Shown: positions 24,475 to 36,345, counted from the first letter of the stretch. The stretch is 64,000 nt of DNA from Gnetum montanum (GCA_015680685.1 MNCI01035712.1:448335-512334), one strand, 5' to 3'. Program-made: numbers and translations. The notes: a model not told the origin generated them from the letters alone.

Positions 24475-25360
24475 TTTAATTGCATCAATGCACTATATTC
24501 ATACTTGATAGATTATATTACACTTGATTGGTGATATGATTATGAATATCTTACATCATTTGTAATACATAAGAGGTCAAATATGACTCTTAGATGAATT
24601 AGAGATACTTAGACCAATGTGATTTTTGATATGTCTAGGACATCTTCAAGCTACCTTAGGATCAATATTCTATGTTGGCCTAAATTAGCTACTAATATAG
24701 AGCTCCCAAACATTAAAAAGATAGCTTAATGGATTACATGATACATTTGTCAATATAAAAAACTAGTGATCAAATGAGCATAATTAGGCATTTATAGCAT
24801 GTCCCTATGGGAGCTAAAAGAATGTTGGTTTCATGTGATATATGCACATCTAATGCTCATGATTGAACATGTTGAAATAGTTGAAGTACCTACCATTACA
24901 AATAGTTGGAGTGGTTGTTTTTATGATAGTAATTGATTATCATGATCACTTACTCTCCCAACTTTCTACCTTTTTGATGTGGAACTTAATAAAAGAGAAC
25001 TATTACTTTGCATCTTGGCTACTAGTTTCTAATTCATACTTCTACGATATAAATACAAAAACACTCTCTATAGCTTTTGTTTAAGCTTTTCTTTCATCCT
25101 TTTACAAGCACTATATCTCTTGCATATTACTACTACTCACTCATCATTCTATTTTGTTACAACTTTCATAACCTTGTTATCCTTATTGTTGCACCTTTTG
25201 TTTCACCTCTACTTTGTGGCTCCATCAATATGTCATGCATCTTGTTAATACTTTGCTACTACATTGCCTTCTACTTTCACCATTTTTTAGCTTTCTACAA
25301 CCAACACCAATCTTACTCTATTTTGTTACAAGTTCATTTTTCTTTCAAATCATATTAGTT
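24475..25360 (+). mobile_element. Copia-B LTR, copy 1
   Basis: Closely parallels 26631-27500 (ATGATTATGAATATCTTACAT, a TTAATAAAAGAG TATA-like box, then Ser/Tyr-type codon noise). The 26 bases before it (24449-24474) match the purine-rich pre-LTR strip of copy 2. It is therefore the 3' end of a Copia-B element whose left part was displaced when Copia-A inserted at 24448/24449. Confidence 0.65.
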
Positions 25361-25745
25361 TTTAAAAGGCTTTTTGTATTGTTTGTGAACATGTAATAAA
25401 CTCTACATCCATGGTAGACAAGTTTAAACAAGTTTGCTTCTTGTTGCTCCACAATATGGCATAATGATTTAGCAAGAAAGCATGTTCTAATGTTGATTTA
25501 TGTTCACCATGATAATTGACATCACTATAACCCACAAATTTTAAATATGCTCCTTAATAATAAAGCATATAATCCATATTCCCTATTAGATAGCAAAGAA
25601 TATTTTTAATTACTTTCCAAAGTGCAATTCCAGCATTTGACTGCTAAGGACTAATCAATGTTACTGTAAAGCATACATTAGGTTGAGTACACATCATTGC
25701 ATATATCAAGCTTCCAATAGTACTTGCATATTTGAAGAGTCCCAA
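25361..25745 (-). pseudogene. Copia-B inverted RT/RNase H fragment
   Basis: The minus strand reads SLMYAMMCTQPNVCFTV, then WKVIKNILCYLIGNMDYML, YSDVNYHGEH and ILWSNKKQTCLNLSTMDVEF. These are the copia RT end and RNase H (family patterns SLMYAM, RPDI, YSDADWAGD, WSSKKQ, LSTMEAEY). The rest of RNase H follows on the opposite strand from 25746, so this block is inverted relative to its own element. Confidence 0.8.
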
Positions 25746-26630
25746 ATATCATGACAAAATAAATCATATTGATATAAAATATATTTTTTTTACAAAGTAG
25801 TGGTGAGGGAGGAAGTGATACTGCAACAAATTTTTACAAGTCAAATGATGGTAGATCCTCTAACTAAGCCTATTTCTAGATATATATTTATGAATCATGT
25901 TAAAGCATTGGGACTATGTAGAAATTGATTGCATGTATAAATGATCTCTTTTTATATCATGTATTAAGGACATTTTTCATTTATCCATATACTGTCTCAT
26001 TCATATATGATGTAAATATTTCCTTTTGCATGTATATTGATCCTATGAGTATGTTATTAGGCTCAATTAATTCACTCAAATGAATAGTCATGCTTTGTCA
26101 CTTGTAAAATAGTAATCGAGGAATAAGAAATCTAATGTGTCCCCTTAGTTTAAAGACTTAGATGATGTCTTCATAAAGAAACTAAATATAATTGAATCCA
26201 TGATTCATGTTAACTTCAATGTTAATGTTCAATGTGATTCTGTTTTTTCATATCATTGTAAAAAAATTAGGTTATTTACATAAAAATAACTAAACTAAAA
26301 TTTTTATTATATTAAAGAGAGATACATACGCTCACTTATAGTTGAGACTCTTTGTTGTAGTATATTATTTGTAGTACATGTGTTGATTGATCAATCATAA
26401 AGAGGTGAATGAATGGATTCTTGTTTCCTCACCATGTGAGTCCTTGTATATACAACATAGTTTTTCTACTTAGGTGCCCTTTTTAGATATTTAACCATGT
26501 CATAAAGTGAAAGGTTGATGATCACTACTTTCAAATATTACTCATAGCCATGAATGTTGCAACCTGTTGAAAAATCATCAAGAAATCATTTGATCTAAAG
26601 CCTAGTGACATTAAGGTAAGGAGACGATAT
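25746..26630 (+). pseudogene. Copia-B RNase H C-terminus and 3' untranslated region
   Basis: Plus-strand frame reads HIDIKYIFF, then a version of EEVILQQIFTSQMMVDPLTK and ends VKALGLCRN with a stop near 25929. This is the conserved end of copia pol. The following 700 bases carry no gene. They align with 35820-36985 in the second Copia-B internal region and end in a purine-rich tract AAGGTAAGGAGACG. Confidence 0.75.
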
Positions 26631-27540
26631 TGTGATTACATCAATGCACTTTATTTATATTTTAGAGGTTATATTACTTTTGAGTGATGATATGATTATG
26701 AATATCTTACATTTTTCTTAATAAATGAGAGGTTAAGGCTTTTAGAGGGATTAGAGATACTTGGACTAATTTACCTTTCAATATGTATATGGCATCTTTG
26801 AGATACTCTAGGATTGATGTTTCTATATTAGCCTTAATTGAATACTACTATAGAGCTTCTATACATTAAAAAGAAAAATCAATGGGTCACACCATGGATT
26901 TACCTAAATAAAGAATTAGTGACTAGACGAGTATAGTTGGGCCTTTATGACATGTCCTATTATGGGCAAGTGTGAAAATTTTTGTTTCATGTGCTATTCA
27001 TACATTTAACACCCATGATTAGGCATGCAAAAATGGTTAAGAGTGCTTCTCATTACAAATAGTTGGAATGGTTGTTGTTAGGACAACAATGGACCATCAT
27101 GGCTATTCACATAACTTTCCCCATTTCCTATATCTTCATATGTAGGACTTAATAAAAGAGCACTATTGCTCTACATTTTGGTTGCTAGTTTTCATTCAAT
27201 ACTTGTACAATGAAATTGCATGGAAGCTCTCTATAGCTTATGTTTAAGCTTCTCTTTCACCTTTTTGTAACTACAATAGATCTACCTTGTTGCTATTACC
27301 CACTCATCATTCTACTATGCTACAACTTTTGGCATCTTACTACTGTTGTTGTTATGTCATCATGTTTCAACTCTACACTATAGCTTCACTAATTTTTTTT
27401 TTGCATCCTATTGTTGGTTTGCTACTATACTACTTTATTCTCTTAATGTTTTTTGCTCAGTCTAGTCTACACCAATCCTATTCTATTGTGTTGTAGATCT
27501 ATCTTCAATTGTGCACCATTCTCTCTACCAATCTACATTT
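26631..27540 (+). mobile_element. Copia-B LTR, copy 2
   Basis: Begins TGTGATTACATC directly after the purine tract and parallels copy 1 throughout, including a TATA-like TTAATAAAAGAG near 27149. The 3' boundary is approximate. 27541-27720 is AT-rich with no recognised feature. Confidence 0.65.
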
Positions 27541-27719
27541 GATGTAAAAATATTCTACCATTTTAATTCATTTGAATTAATTCTTATATAATATTAAAAG
27601 ATTAAAAAATTTAAAGACATTTTTTATTAATTAGTATTCTTAACCTACTTGAATTTTTTATATTTATTTAAAGAGGTTTCTTAAATAATTTAAGATACAT
27701 AATTCCAAATCCACTAATA

Positions 27720-28205
27720 CAACAATCACTAAGGTAAAAATTTTACCCTTAATCAAATCCCTAAAACTTCTAGATATAAAGAGAAATTAAGTTATGCATC
27801 TTATACTAATGTAGTAAAAAGTCTTATATATGCAATGATGTGTATTGAATTTGATATTTTCTTTACAATAGATCTAATTAGTCATTACCAAACAAATCCT
27901 ATAATTTCACTTTAGAAAGTAGTCAAGAGGATTCTCTAGTATTTAAAAATAAATTTTACTAAATATTTTGTTATTAAGAATCATATTTATAGCTTTAAAG
28001 TTACAATGATGCTGATTGGGGTAATAAATAGACAAGTGTAAATTAATCTTTTAAATATCCCCTCTTACTAAGTCATCTTAGCATATCTTGAAGTAGTAAG
28101 AAGTAGCAAGAAAGAGAATTATGAGGCCTTATCAAATGGAGAGATAGAGTTTGCAGCATGTTCAATAATAAAAAAAGAAGCCATTTGATTTAGGAGGTTT
28201 CTTTA
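27720..28205 (+). pseudogene. Copia-B RT end and RNase H N-part
   Basis: Plus-strand frames give KSLIYAMMCIEFDIFFTIDLISHYQ, VVKRILWYLK and, after a gap, SIIKKEAIWFRRFL ending at 28205. These match copia RT and RNase H. The reading resumes at 35548 after E2, so E2 cut this RNase H. TSD CTTTA lies at 28201-28205. Confidence 0.8.
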
Positions 28206-29173
28206 TGATGGGATGCAATATCGTGGCCGTCGCGATATCGCATCCCATGCGATATCGCGTATGCAATATCGCATCGTCCCCTGCGATATCGCATATGCGA
28301 TATCGTAGTCTGCCACCATATCTATAAATAAGAGGCGGCACTCCCCTTATTCATAGTAATAGGCATAAAGTAGTGAAGCCCTAGTGGATTGATCACCCCA
28401 TAGATAGATTAATTTCCATGTGCCCGCAGTAGGAGTCCCAAGTGAACGGATCTTTATTCGAGCAACTTTGTACCTGAATGCAAGTTGTGTACGGCAATAA
28501 AGACGAGCTTTGTGGATACACCTTGTAGTACATGGATAGGTTTTATTACATGTTATTTATTACTTGTCATTTATTACCTGTTGTTAGCGCAGCATGAATA
28601 CGAGTTGATTATGAGCATTGATGAATGTGTAGGGCTAATCAAAAAATCGACTACTCATCGCGATTAGTTTCTCTCACCCTAAACTCCTAGAACATGGGAT
28701 AAGTATGACTTGGTTATGAGCATCCAAGGATGTGTACGGTTAGCTAAGGAATAGATGCTTATCACACTTAGGTTAGTTAAGTGCCTCAGTACGACCACTT
28801 TGAGCACGTGCGTTACGTGTGGTGATCCCAGTAACAATTAGCATTTGGTAGCCATAGTTGCATAGTTCAAGGTGTGTACGAAAAGTGGGAATGGATGCTG
28901 ATGCTAGGACTTATTACATTAGTTAGAGTTAGTTAGTTTCTCCACCCTTTCCTGTTAGCATAGGAGAAAACTAGAAAATACCAAAAAATCCTATACCTCA
29001 GACTTGCTTAACCATACACCGTGACACATACAAGCAAGCCTGGGAAGACAACAATTAATTAACCCCAAGTGTTCCTTGTGGTTTGTAGGCATTTAGTCTA
29101 TGGAGTTCGACCGGATCACATGTGAGACACTCGTATTCATATGGTTGAGTGTAGGGATACCTGCCACTCATCA
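28206..29173 (+). repeat. E2 5' LTR
   Basis: 968 bp, TGATGGG...CATCA. The order is palindrome array, TATA box at 28323-28330, GC-rich leader, AATAAA at about 28495-28500, then a conserved body shared with all LTRs of this family. A 60-codon open stretch at 28485-28667 recurs in other LTR copies only because the LTRs are related; it is not a gene. Confidence 0.93.
28215..28330 (+). promoter_or_regulatory. GCGATATCGC palindrome array and TATA box of the E2 LTR
   Basis: Six copies of a GATATC-centred palindrome (three GCGATATCGC, one GCGATATCG, two with CAATATCG) lie between 28215 and 28305. Their centres are 14 to 20 bases apart. TATAAATA follows at 28323-28330. Position and symmetry suggest binding sites for a dimeric factor in the U3 promoter. 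The motif matches no plant element I can name with confidence. Confidence 0.7.
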
Positions 29174-29193
29174 TTGGCACTATTGCTGGGGAC
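29174..29193 (+). other. E2 primer-binding site, tRNA-Asp type
   Basis: TTGGCACTATTGCTGGGGAC. Against the tRNA-Asp complement TGGCGCCGTTGCCGGGGA, all differences over the first 18 bases are transitions. Confidence 0.78.
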
Positions 29194-29306
29194 TAAGTGT
29201 TTGTACGCCAATTAGAACATAAGGAAATCATTCACATCGTTGTGAGCCTTAACAAACCTTTGTTAAATAAGAACTTATATAACGGTGAAACAGCACACCG
29301 ATAAAA

Positions 29307-32300
29307 ATGACTTCTTCTCATAAAGTTAATTCACCTAGGACTAACACTGAAGATAGTTAGCAACATACAACACATAAGCTAAACCAACCAAGTCCTAAAC
29401 AATATAAGATAGTTTATACTCATCCCAATGAGTATATTCCTGATTATACTTTTATCCTCCATCAGGATGAACAGTTGCGCTACAGAGATTTTTTTGGTAA
29501 CATAGTTTTACCACCAGATCGATCTGTCCCAAACGTGCTCTTCCGTGCCTTAGCACAGATTGGCATGTAGGACTTATTCACTGAATACATTGCTGGAGAA
29601 TATGATATAAGGGATTATCATCCCATAGCTTTGCAACGTATGAGGGACTTAAGGTAGGAGAGTCAACACACATTGTTGAAGGGCAAGACCCCCCATGTCC
29701 TTAGTGAAATAGGAGACGAGAAACCCCTCATAATGGGTTCTTTAGCAAATGATAATCCCCCTCCTCACAATGGTGAAGAGGTTAGGCATCAGAGCCTTTG
29801 ATCAACTGCACATATTATGGGCTCTGATCCCCATGAACACCAACTGTTCACGGAAGGAACAACCAAGCACACTAAGGATGGACACTTAGATCATTATAAC
29901 GATCGGGGCCGAAGCAGCTGAAGAGAAGGTAAGAGACATCATCATGGTGATGGTTCCCCTTCCTCTTCTCCTTCATCTCACCATTCACACTCTCCTTCCA
30001 TATCTGGGTGCAGCCATCGGGAACATAACGGTGAGGGTAAAAGTAAGGAAGACAAAGGACCTCACTAGGAAGGTCGAGAGTTAGGACAAGGGCAAGGACG
30101 TAGGGAGAGTAGGGAACCACGCAGACATCATAGACATCATGATAGAGATGATCATGATGAGCCCCTACTCACAACCTGAAGCATGCTTGATGTTACTAAG
30201 GCAGTTAGGATTCCCACAAGGCACTTAAAAGACAGCCGGATCAAGCATTTAGACATAAATAATATCCCACATTTTGAAGGGGGATACAACGCTAATCCAC
30301 AACATCATTTACAGGCATTCCACGATGCCTGTGCCTTGCAAAATATAGATAATGAGTGGCAGAAGCTTAAGTTGTTCTCAAGGACACTCACCAAAGAAGC
30401 AGAGAGCTGGTACTGGTCCTTAGAACCAGAAACCATCAAGAGGTGGAGTACAATGCTTGAACTGTTCAACAACAAATATCAGACATACTCCAGAGTGTCC
30501 AATTTGCATAAGTAGATCGAAGGCTGGAAACAAGGTGCTTATGAACCCTTAGATGCTACCATGGCCTGCTACTATACATTGCTACATCATTGCCTGGGCC
30601 ATGGGTACGCTAAGTGGGATCAACTTCGCCACATCGTGGATGGGCTAAGGAATGAAACAAGAAGAACTCTTGGGACATACGCCCAAGGGAAACTTTCCCA
30701 ACTTAGAGCCCATGAAATACAAAGTTTGTTGGAACAAGTAGCGTAAGAAGAGGGTGAACTATGTAAGAGAGAAAGTGTGGAAGAATACAATCGCGACCCC
30801 TCCCTTCGCAAGAAGGGAGTGAAATTCTATGATGAGGAGGATGAGTTACCACTCGAAGAGTTGTGAACCGGAAAACCTTGCCAATCTAAAAGTTAACAAC
30901 CAAGGTATTAGCCAAGGTAGACCAAATGTGGGATTCTTTAGACTCAAGAATGGAAATAGTCTTAAAAATCGTAGAAGAGTCTAAGGAAGAACAAGGTAGT
31001 GACAAAGGTAAAACAAAGTGGAGAAATTTAAGCCTTGCACATAACAAGGGTAAGGGAAAAATTCCTATCTCTGATGAGGCTGTGAATTCTGACACAGAAG
31101 ATGATAGTGGATGTGAGGTCTACTACTATGAACATCTTAAGGGATGTTGTGCCCAATTATCTCACATTTGTAGGAGTCTGGGGTGTATGCGCTAAATCTA
31201 AGACTTAATCAATGGCAAACACCCTGAAGGTTACCTTATCCACAAGGTAACCCAAGGCAGTTCCACCAACCACTAACGTATTATCCAAGTGGAACTCCAC
31301 CACAACCCATTAGACAACATCAACAATGGCAATACCCACATTCATGGGGGATGCCACCGCCAACACAACAGTACCCTTACCGGTAGCCTGATCCTTATGG
31401 TTATTATGTGCAGCAGTCGATTTCTCTAGGTGACTCTACGGGTCACACTACTCCCCAACATCACTACCAAGTTCAGGAGTACTTTAGGAGAACTCCTTCT
31501 CCTGTGGGAGACATCTCACATTCATCCCATCCTCCAACTCTATCCACACCTCTTCCACTTGTAGTTCCCATACAACCTGTTCCAAAAATGCAAGGGCAAT
31601 TACCTACTCAACTACAGCAATGAAATGCCACAAGAGCTGTAAATATTTAGCATATAAATATCCAACCAAGTGCTGGTTCTGACAACTATACAAAGAAGAG
31701 ACCTTTCTTCAGAACCAGGAGCCCAGATAAACTCTCACAACAACAAGCAGTTGAGGACATGTATAGGCCTCTAACAACTAATCCTTCGGAGCACCCTTCC
31801 GTCCAACAACCGAGTACACATATGGTTATGTTAATACATATTGTAACTGACTAGATAAAGGTGGGCCACCTTCCCAGGAAACTATCTGACCCTGGGAGCC
31901 CCTTAATTCATTTACAAATCATCGGGAATGCATCACATCGAGCTCTTCGTAACGCAAGTTTCGAAGTTAATCTAATATCATGGAAAATGTATCAAGCCTG
32001 GAACCTGCCCCAACTTAAGAAGAGTGATATCCAACTGGAGCTAGCTGACCAGTCCATCACCACCCCCTTAGGATTGGTGGAGGACATTATCACCACTGTG
32101 TGTGGGTGGTCATACCTAGCCGATTTCCTAGTGATTGAAGTTAACAACGAAGGGGGCTTCCCAATTATAATGGGAAGGCCATGGCTAAGTACAGCAGATG
32201 CGTACCTAGGAATCCGTGATCTTTCCTTGCAAATTTCTAAGATAAATATTTATGGAAAGATCGAGAAGAAGAAAGTTCCATGCATCACATACAGTGATTC

Positions 32301-32640
32301 ATCGGGTGATGACATGGAGGAAATGTCTCCATGTAACAAGTGTGTCTTTGAAACTTTGAAACAAAGATGCTTGTATGTAGCAACCACACAACCAGTAATA
32401 GACACCCCGTGGTTGATAGATACTCAAAGGAGCAAACACATATGGATGGAATGAACTGAGGCAACTCATGCCAATAACAGAGGCATAAACACATTAGAAC
32501 ATGAACGTCGCCAACTTCCACCCCTCAACCTAAGAACATCAGCGGGAAGAATTTGGGCACTGTTAAGAAATTCAAACAAGAGCTCATTATTTCGAATCTC
32601 TCCCTTACAATTCAGTCATGGGGGAGATGGCCACCTATGC
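29307..32640 (+). pseudogene. E2 gag-protease remnant
   Basis: Starts at ATG 29307 (MTSSHKVNSPR). Blocks in order: a matrix-like N-part with HPNEYIPDYTFILHQDE; a His/Arg/Asp-rich linker (about 29870-30170); gag capsid-like part at 30183-30515 (HFEGGYNANPQHHLQAFHDA, ESWYWSLEPETIKRW, LELFNNKYQTYSR) continuing at 30561-30746 (HHCLGHGYAKWDQLRH); zinc-knuckle remnant CEVYYYEHLKGCC near 31110-31150; a Pro/Gln-rich linker (31408-31623); protease at 31861-32454. The protease catalytic triplet is lost: where E1 has LLDSGSGVN, E2 has LRNASFEVN. The later VIEVNN and PIIMGRPWLST are intact. Stops at several points confirm a pseudogene. Confidence 0.85.
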
Positions 32641-32783
32641 TAATCATATGGGGCCCTCAATTATTTTTAATTTTTTGTTTTACATGTTTTTATTTTACAA
32701 ATTTCTTTAACTTTTTTTGTTTTTGTTTTGCAAATTTCTTTAGCTTTTCTTATTTTTTTTTACAACATCATTGTACTTTTCCA

Positions 32784-32820
<37 letters not shown>

Positions 32821-34574
32821 CCATCCACCCTGTAAGTTCGTCACCCAATAAGTGTTCAGGCCGATGGTATGAACTGTGTTTCATTGATTGTTGATGTTTG
32901 GTTTTTACCTTAAAGTTACAATGTTGACACTAAGGTATGTTCTTTTGATATGGCAGGCAATGAGTCCACTTCATCCATTCATCCACTAAAGTCTATGGTT
33001 TCTCTTGGCTTGGGAGTGTACAATTCCCTTTTTAATAAGAACTTTAACAAATCGATGACTGACTACTTCTCAAACTAAGGAAGGAATCAAGGTTTGAAAA
33101 AGGGTGTGACTTCAAGGGAACTTGATGCATTTGTGTTGGCCATTCACTTGGGTGCTTGGATGTTTTCTTCTTGACTTTTCTTGTCATTCCAATGTACCCA
33201 TTCTTCAGAAGCTAAGACAATAAAAATAAGAAGTCTTTGCATGGTGTGGTCCCCAAGCATAAAAATAAAAAACACAAAAAAAAAACCAAAGTGAGGATTC
33301 AAAGCACACCCCTTAGATGAAATAACTTTGGGCTCCAAGGACTGGTTATGGAACCAAAGTGTTCCCTCTAACTAAGGCCCTTCTTGCTTCCCATTCTCTC
33401 CTTTGTTTTATCGGAATGGTGGTGGCTCTTGGAGATGCATTCTTATTACTCCAATGGATGGTTTGGCCAAGTGTATTGATGTGAAGTCACTAGATGTGGT
33501 TGGTTTGAGGCTAGAGTTGGAATGAGATTTGCCAAGTCACATTAATCATAAAACACACAAGGGCCTATACACCACCTTGTTCTTGGGATTCCATTCCATC
33601 CTCTTCTCTCCACCCTTCTCTCAACTGTTCACCTCATTGCCGGTTGTATCATTAGTGTATATTTTGGTTGATAATTGTTTTCTTTTCAGTAAATTCTCAC
33701 GGTTAAGAATTTAACTCTTGTTCCAAAGGACATTCCTGGAGCCTACGGACTCTTTGAATGCGGGTTTTTCAGGGCACTAAGGGCATGAGCCTGCTTTGGG
33801 GAGGACCCACTGACATTCCTATTTGGTGCATTAGTTAACTTCTTTTCCTTAACATTTTGCGATTAATTTCATTTTGTTCATTTCCATCTTGACATCCACT
33901 TAATCGATGTTTTAGTTGTCCCTTTTTATCTCTCTTTCTTACTCCTTTTCTTTCTCCATTCTATAGCTACCGGAGGTTCGCGATTAGTCATGGGGGTATG
34001 GGGCCTGATTTTTTTGATTTTCTCCTAGCCCCAAATTTTTTCTTTTTTCTTCCTAACCCCTACACCTTCAGTAGTCATCAATTCTACATTCCCAGATCCG
34101 TATCAGCCATACCACAACCCAACCAATGGACTTACATCGAAGCAAGGTATAACTACATCGAAATTCATTTATCCTCACTAATATAAGACTGTGTTGTATG
34201 TGTAGATGGCGATCATGCAACAATGGACCAGATTTGAAGGAAGCACTTGGAATGGAGCAATGCTGAAAGTAGCTATGCAAGGAGCAAGATTGATGATGTG
34301 GTTACAGATGGACAACGAAAGGCGCAATCTAGGCATTGGCAATAGCAAGACTTCTTCTCTCTTCTTCTCTTCCTCTCTCCCCCTTTTCTCTCCAGCTGCC
34401 AATTATGGCCTGCTGTCAATGTAATAAGGTGTTCACCCTTGTTGTCATGAACACCAGTTTTGTCAAGTCTTGTAATAATGATCCATTCACATGTCATTCC
34501 ATTAGTTCCATTCCCTCAATAATTCCATACCTGCTCGATGTCATTGTAATGAACTTGAGGACGAGTTTTCATTT
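32641..34574 (+). other. E2 non-pol 3' module
   Basis: Alignable with E1 2928-4899. It contains (TG)n then (CG)n at about 32785-32822, a T-rich strip and polypurine-like copies at 32614-32627 and 33985-33998. Splice-like acceptors (GATATGGCAG near 32949-32957, TGTATGTGTAG before ATG at 34206) precede short open stretches. The first stretch is out of frame with E1 because of one missing T near 33000. No pol motif and no recognised protein. Part (33720-33850) aligns with the E3 and E5 modules. Confidence 0.55.
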
Positions 34575-34587
34575 AGTCATGGGGGTA
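34575..34587 (+). other. E2 polypurine tract
   Basis: AGTCATGGGGGTA immediately before the 3' LTR, identical to E1 (2915-2927, minus). The LTR-adjacent part is also identical in E5 (60961-60971). Confidence 0.78.
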
Positions 34588-35542
34588 TGATGGGACGCGA
34601 TATCGCGACCGTCGCGATATCGCATCCCATGCGATATTGCATACACGATATCACATTGTCCCCTGCGATATCGCATACACGATATTGCAGTCCGTCGCCA
34701 TATCTATAAATAAGAGGTGGCACTCCCCTTATTCATAGTAATAGGCATAAAGTAGCAAGCTCTAGCAGATTGATCACCCCAGAGATAGATTAATTTCCAT
34801 GTGCCCGCAGTAGAAGTCCCCAAGTGAATGGATCTTTATTCGAGCAGCTTTGTACCTGAACGCAAGTTGTGTACAGCAATAAAGACGAGCTTTGTGGATA
34901 AACCTTGCAGTACATGGATAGGTTTTATTACTTGTCATTTATTACCTGTTGTTAGCGCGGCATGAGTACGACTTGATTACGAGCATTGATGAATGTGTAC
35001 GGCTAATCAAGGAATCGACTACTCATCGCGATTAGTTTCTCTCATCCTAAACTCCTAGAACATGGGATAAGTACGACTTGGTTATGAGCATCCAAGGATG
35101 TGTACGGTTAGCTGAGGAACAGATGCTTATCACACTTAGGTTAGTTAAGTGCCTCAATACGACCACTTCAAGCACGTGCGTTATGTGTGGTGATCCCAGT
35201 AACGATTAGCGTTTGGTAGTCACAGTTGCATAGTTCAAGGTGTGTATGGCAAGTGGGAACGGATGCTGACGCTAGGACTTAGTACATTAGTTAGAGTTAG
35301 TTAGTTTCTCCACCCTTTCCTGTTAGCATAGGAGAAAACCAGAAAATACCAAAAAAATCATATACCTTAGACTTGCTTAACCATACACTGTGACACATAC
35401 AAGCAAGCCTGGGAAGACAACGATTAATTAACCCCAAGTGTTCCTTGTGGTCTGTAGGCATTTAGTCTGCGGAGTTCAATCGGATCGCGTGTGAGATGCT
35501 CGTATTCGTATGGTTGAGTGTAGGGATACCCGCCATTCATCA
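34588..35542 (+). repeat. E2 3' LTR
   Basis: 955 bp. Palindromes from about 34597 to 34688, TATAAATA at 34705-34712, end CATTCATCA followed by target duplication CTTTA. A 13-bp or so difference in length from the 5' LTR comes from small indels in the body. Confidence 0.93.
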
Positions 35543-35547
35543 CTTTA

Positions 35548-35820
35548 GATACTTGAAATTGTTGTAAATTCATTAGGCCTTATGATGATTCATTGTAATA
35601 GCATGGTAGCTCTTGCATCTATGAAGGATCTTAAATACCATAATAAAATGAAGCACATTAACATAAGATATGTTTTTCTTCATAACACAATGTTGGAAGA
35701 GGAACTGGTCCTACAACATATCTCTACAAGTTGGATGATAGTAGATCTTAGGACTAAGTGCATATCTAAAGATGTATTTATGACTTATATTAGAATATTA
35801 GTGCTACATAGGATTTGATT
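35548..35820 (+). pseudogene. Copia-B RNase H C-part, second copy
   Basis: Open from the E2 junction: LMMIHCNSMVALASMKD, then MKHINIRYVFLHN and LVLQHISTSWMIVDL, ending near 35818. It equals the copia pol end (family pattern CDNQSAI, HIDVRYHFVRE, STKEMVADPLTK) and matches 25746-25930. With 27720-28205 it makes one gene split by E2. Confidence 0.85.
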
Positions 35821-35972
35821 TCTTCTATAGATGATCAATATTTATGTCATGTACTTTAGGCATATTTTCTATAGGGGTGTTAGAACCCTCAATAAGTGAA
35901 ACATAAGCACACCCCAAGATTTATAGAAGTTTATAGCTCAGTGCTGCCTAGTAGAATTAAACCTATGTCAAT

Positions 35973-36345
35973 AACCCTTTTCTTAATATCTAAATTATGT
36001 AATTTATAGAAAAGTATATATTTTTCTATAAATTACATAATATAGACATTAAAAAAAGGGTTGGAGTGGCTTCTATTTTAGATAAGCAATAGGAATGACA
36101 TCTTAGATGGTTTAGTCAATTCTTTAAAAAAACCAAATAATGAGCCTATAAGAAAAGCTTTCCCCATCACTATTATAGGAAAGTCATCTAAATGAATAGA
36201 AAACTAGACATAAGAAAACAATTAAAGATAATATGAAGAAATTGAAACTAGATAAGAATCTAGCGCTTCATAAAGATGAATGACAAAAGAAGACTTATGT
36301 AGCTAACTTATTTTGTTGGAATAATTATAAGATGATGATGATGAT
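35973..36345 (+). mobile_element. RTE-type LINE 3' fragment with inverted 5' end
   Basis: 36041-36345 aligns with the 3' end of the LINE at 43540-43835 (GACATTA, GGCTTCTATNTTAGATAAG, CTTCATAAAG, TTTTGTTGGAATAA) and ends in a GAT microsatellite. Its left end is a fold-back: 35973-36013 and 36022-36062 are inverted copies around an 8-base loop, perfect over the inner 20 bases. A LINE fragment with an inverted 5' piece is the mark expected of twin priming. It lies in the 3' untranslated region of Copia-B. Confidence 0.7.

Larger units (their letters stand above)
28206..35542 (+). mobile_element. E2: gag-pro-only Ty3-gypsy-type LTR element
   Basis: LTRs 28206-29173 and 34588-35542, perfect 5-bp target duplication CTTTA (28201-28205 and 35543-35547), tRNA-Asp-type primer site at 29174 and polypurine tract at 34575-34587. 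The interior has gag and protease and then a 1.9-kb non-pol module. No RT, RNase H or integrase. It keeps more CpG than E1 or E3 and its LTRs still look close to each other, so it is the youngest of the complete copies in this window. Confidence 0.95.

Noticed and set aside
25077-25396. Tyr/Leu/Phe-rich frames in Copia-B LTR resembling membrane proteins
   Set aside because: They are pyrimidine-rich LTR sequence; the equivalent in copy 2 (27287-27496) is not frame-conserved.
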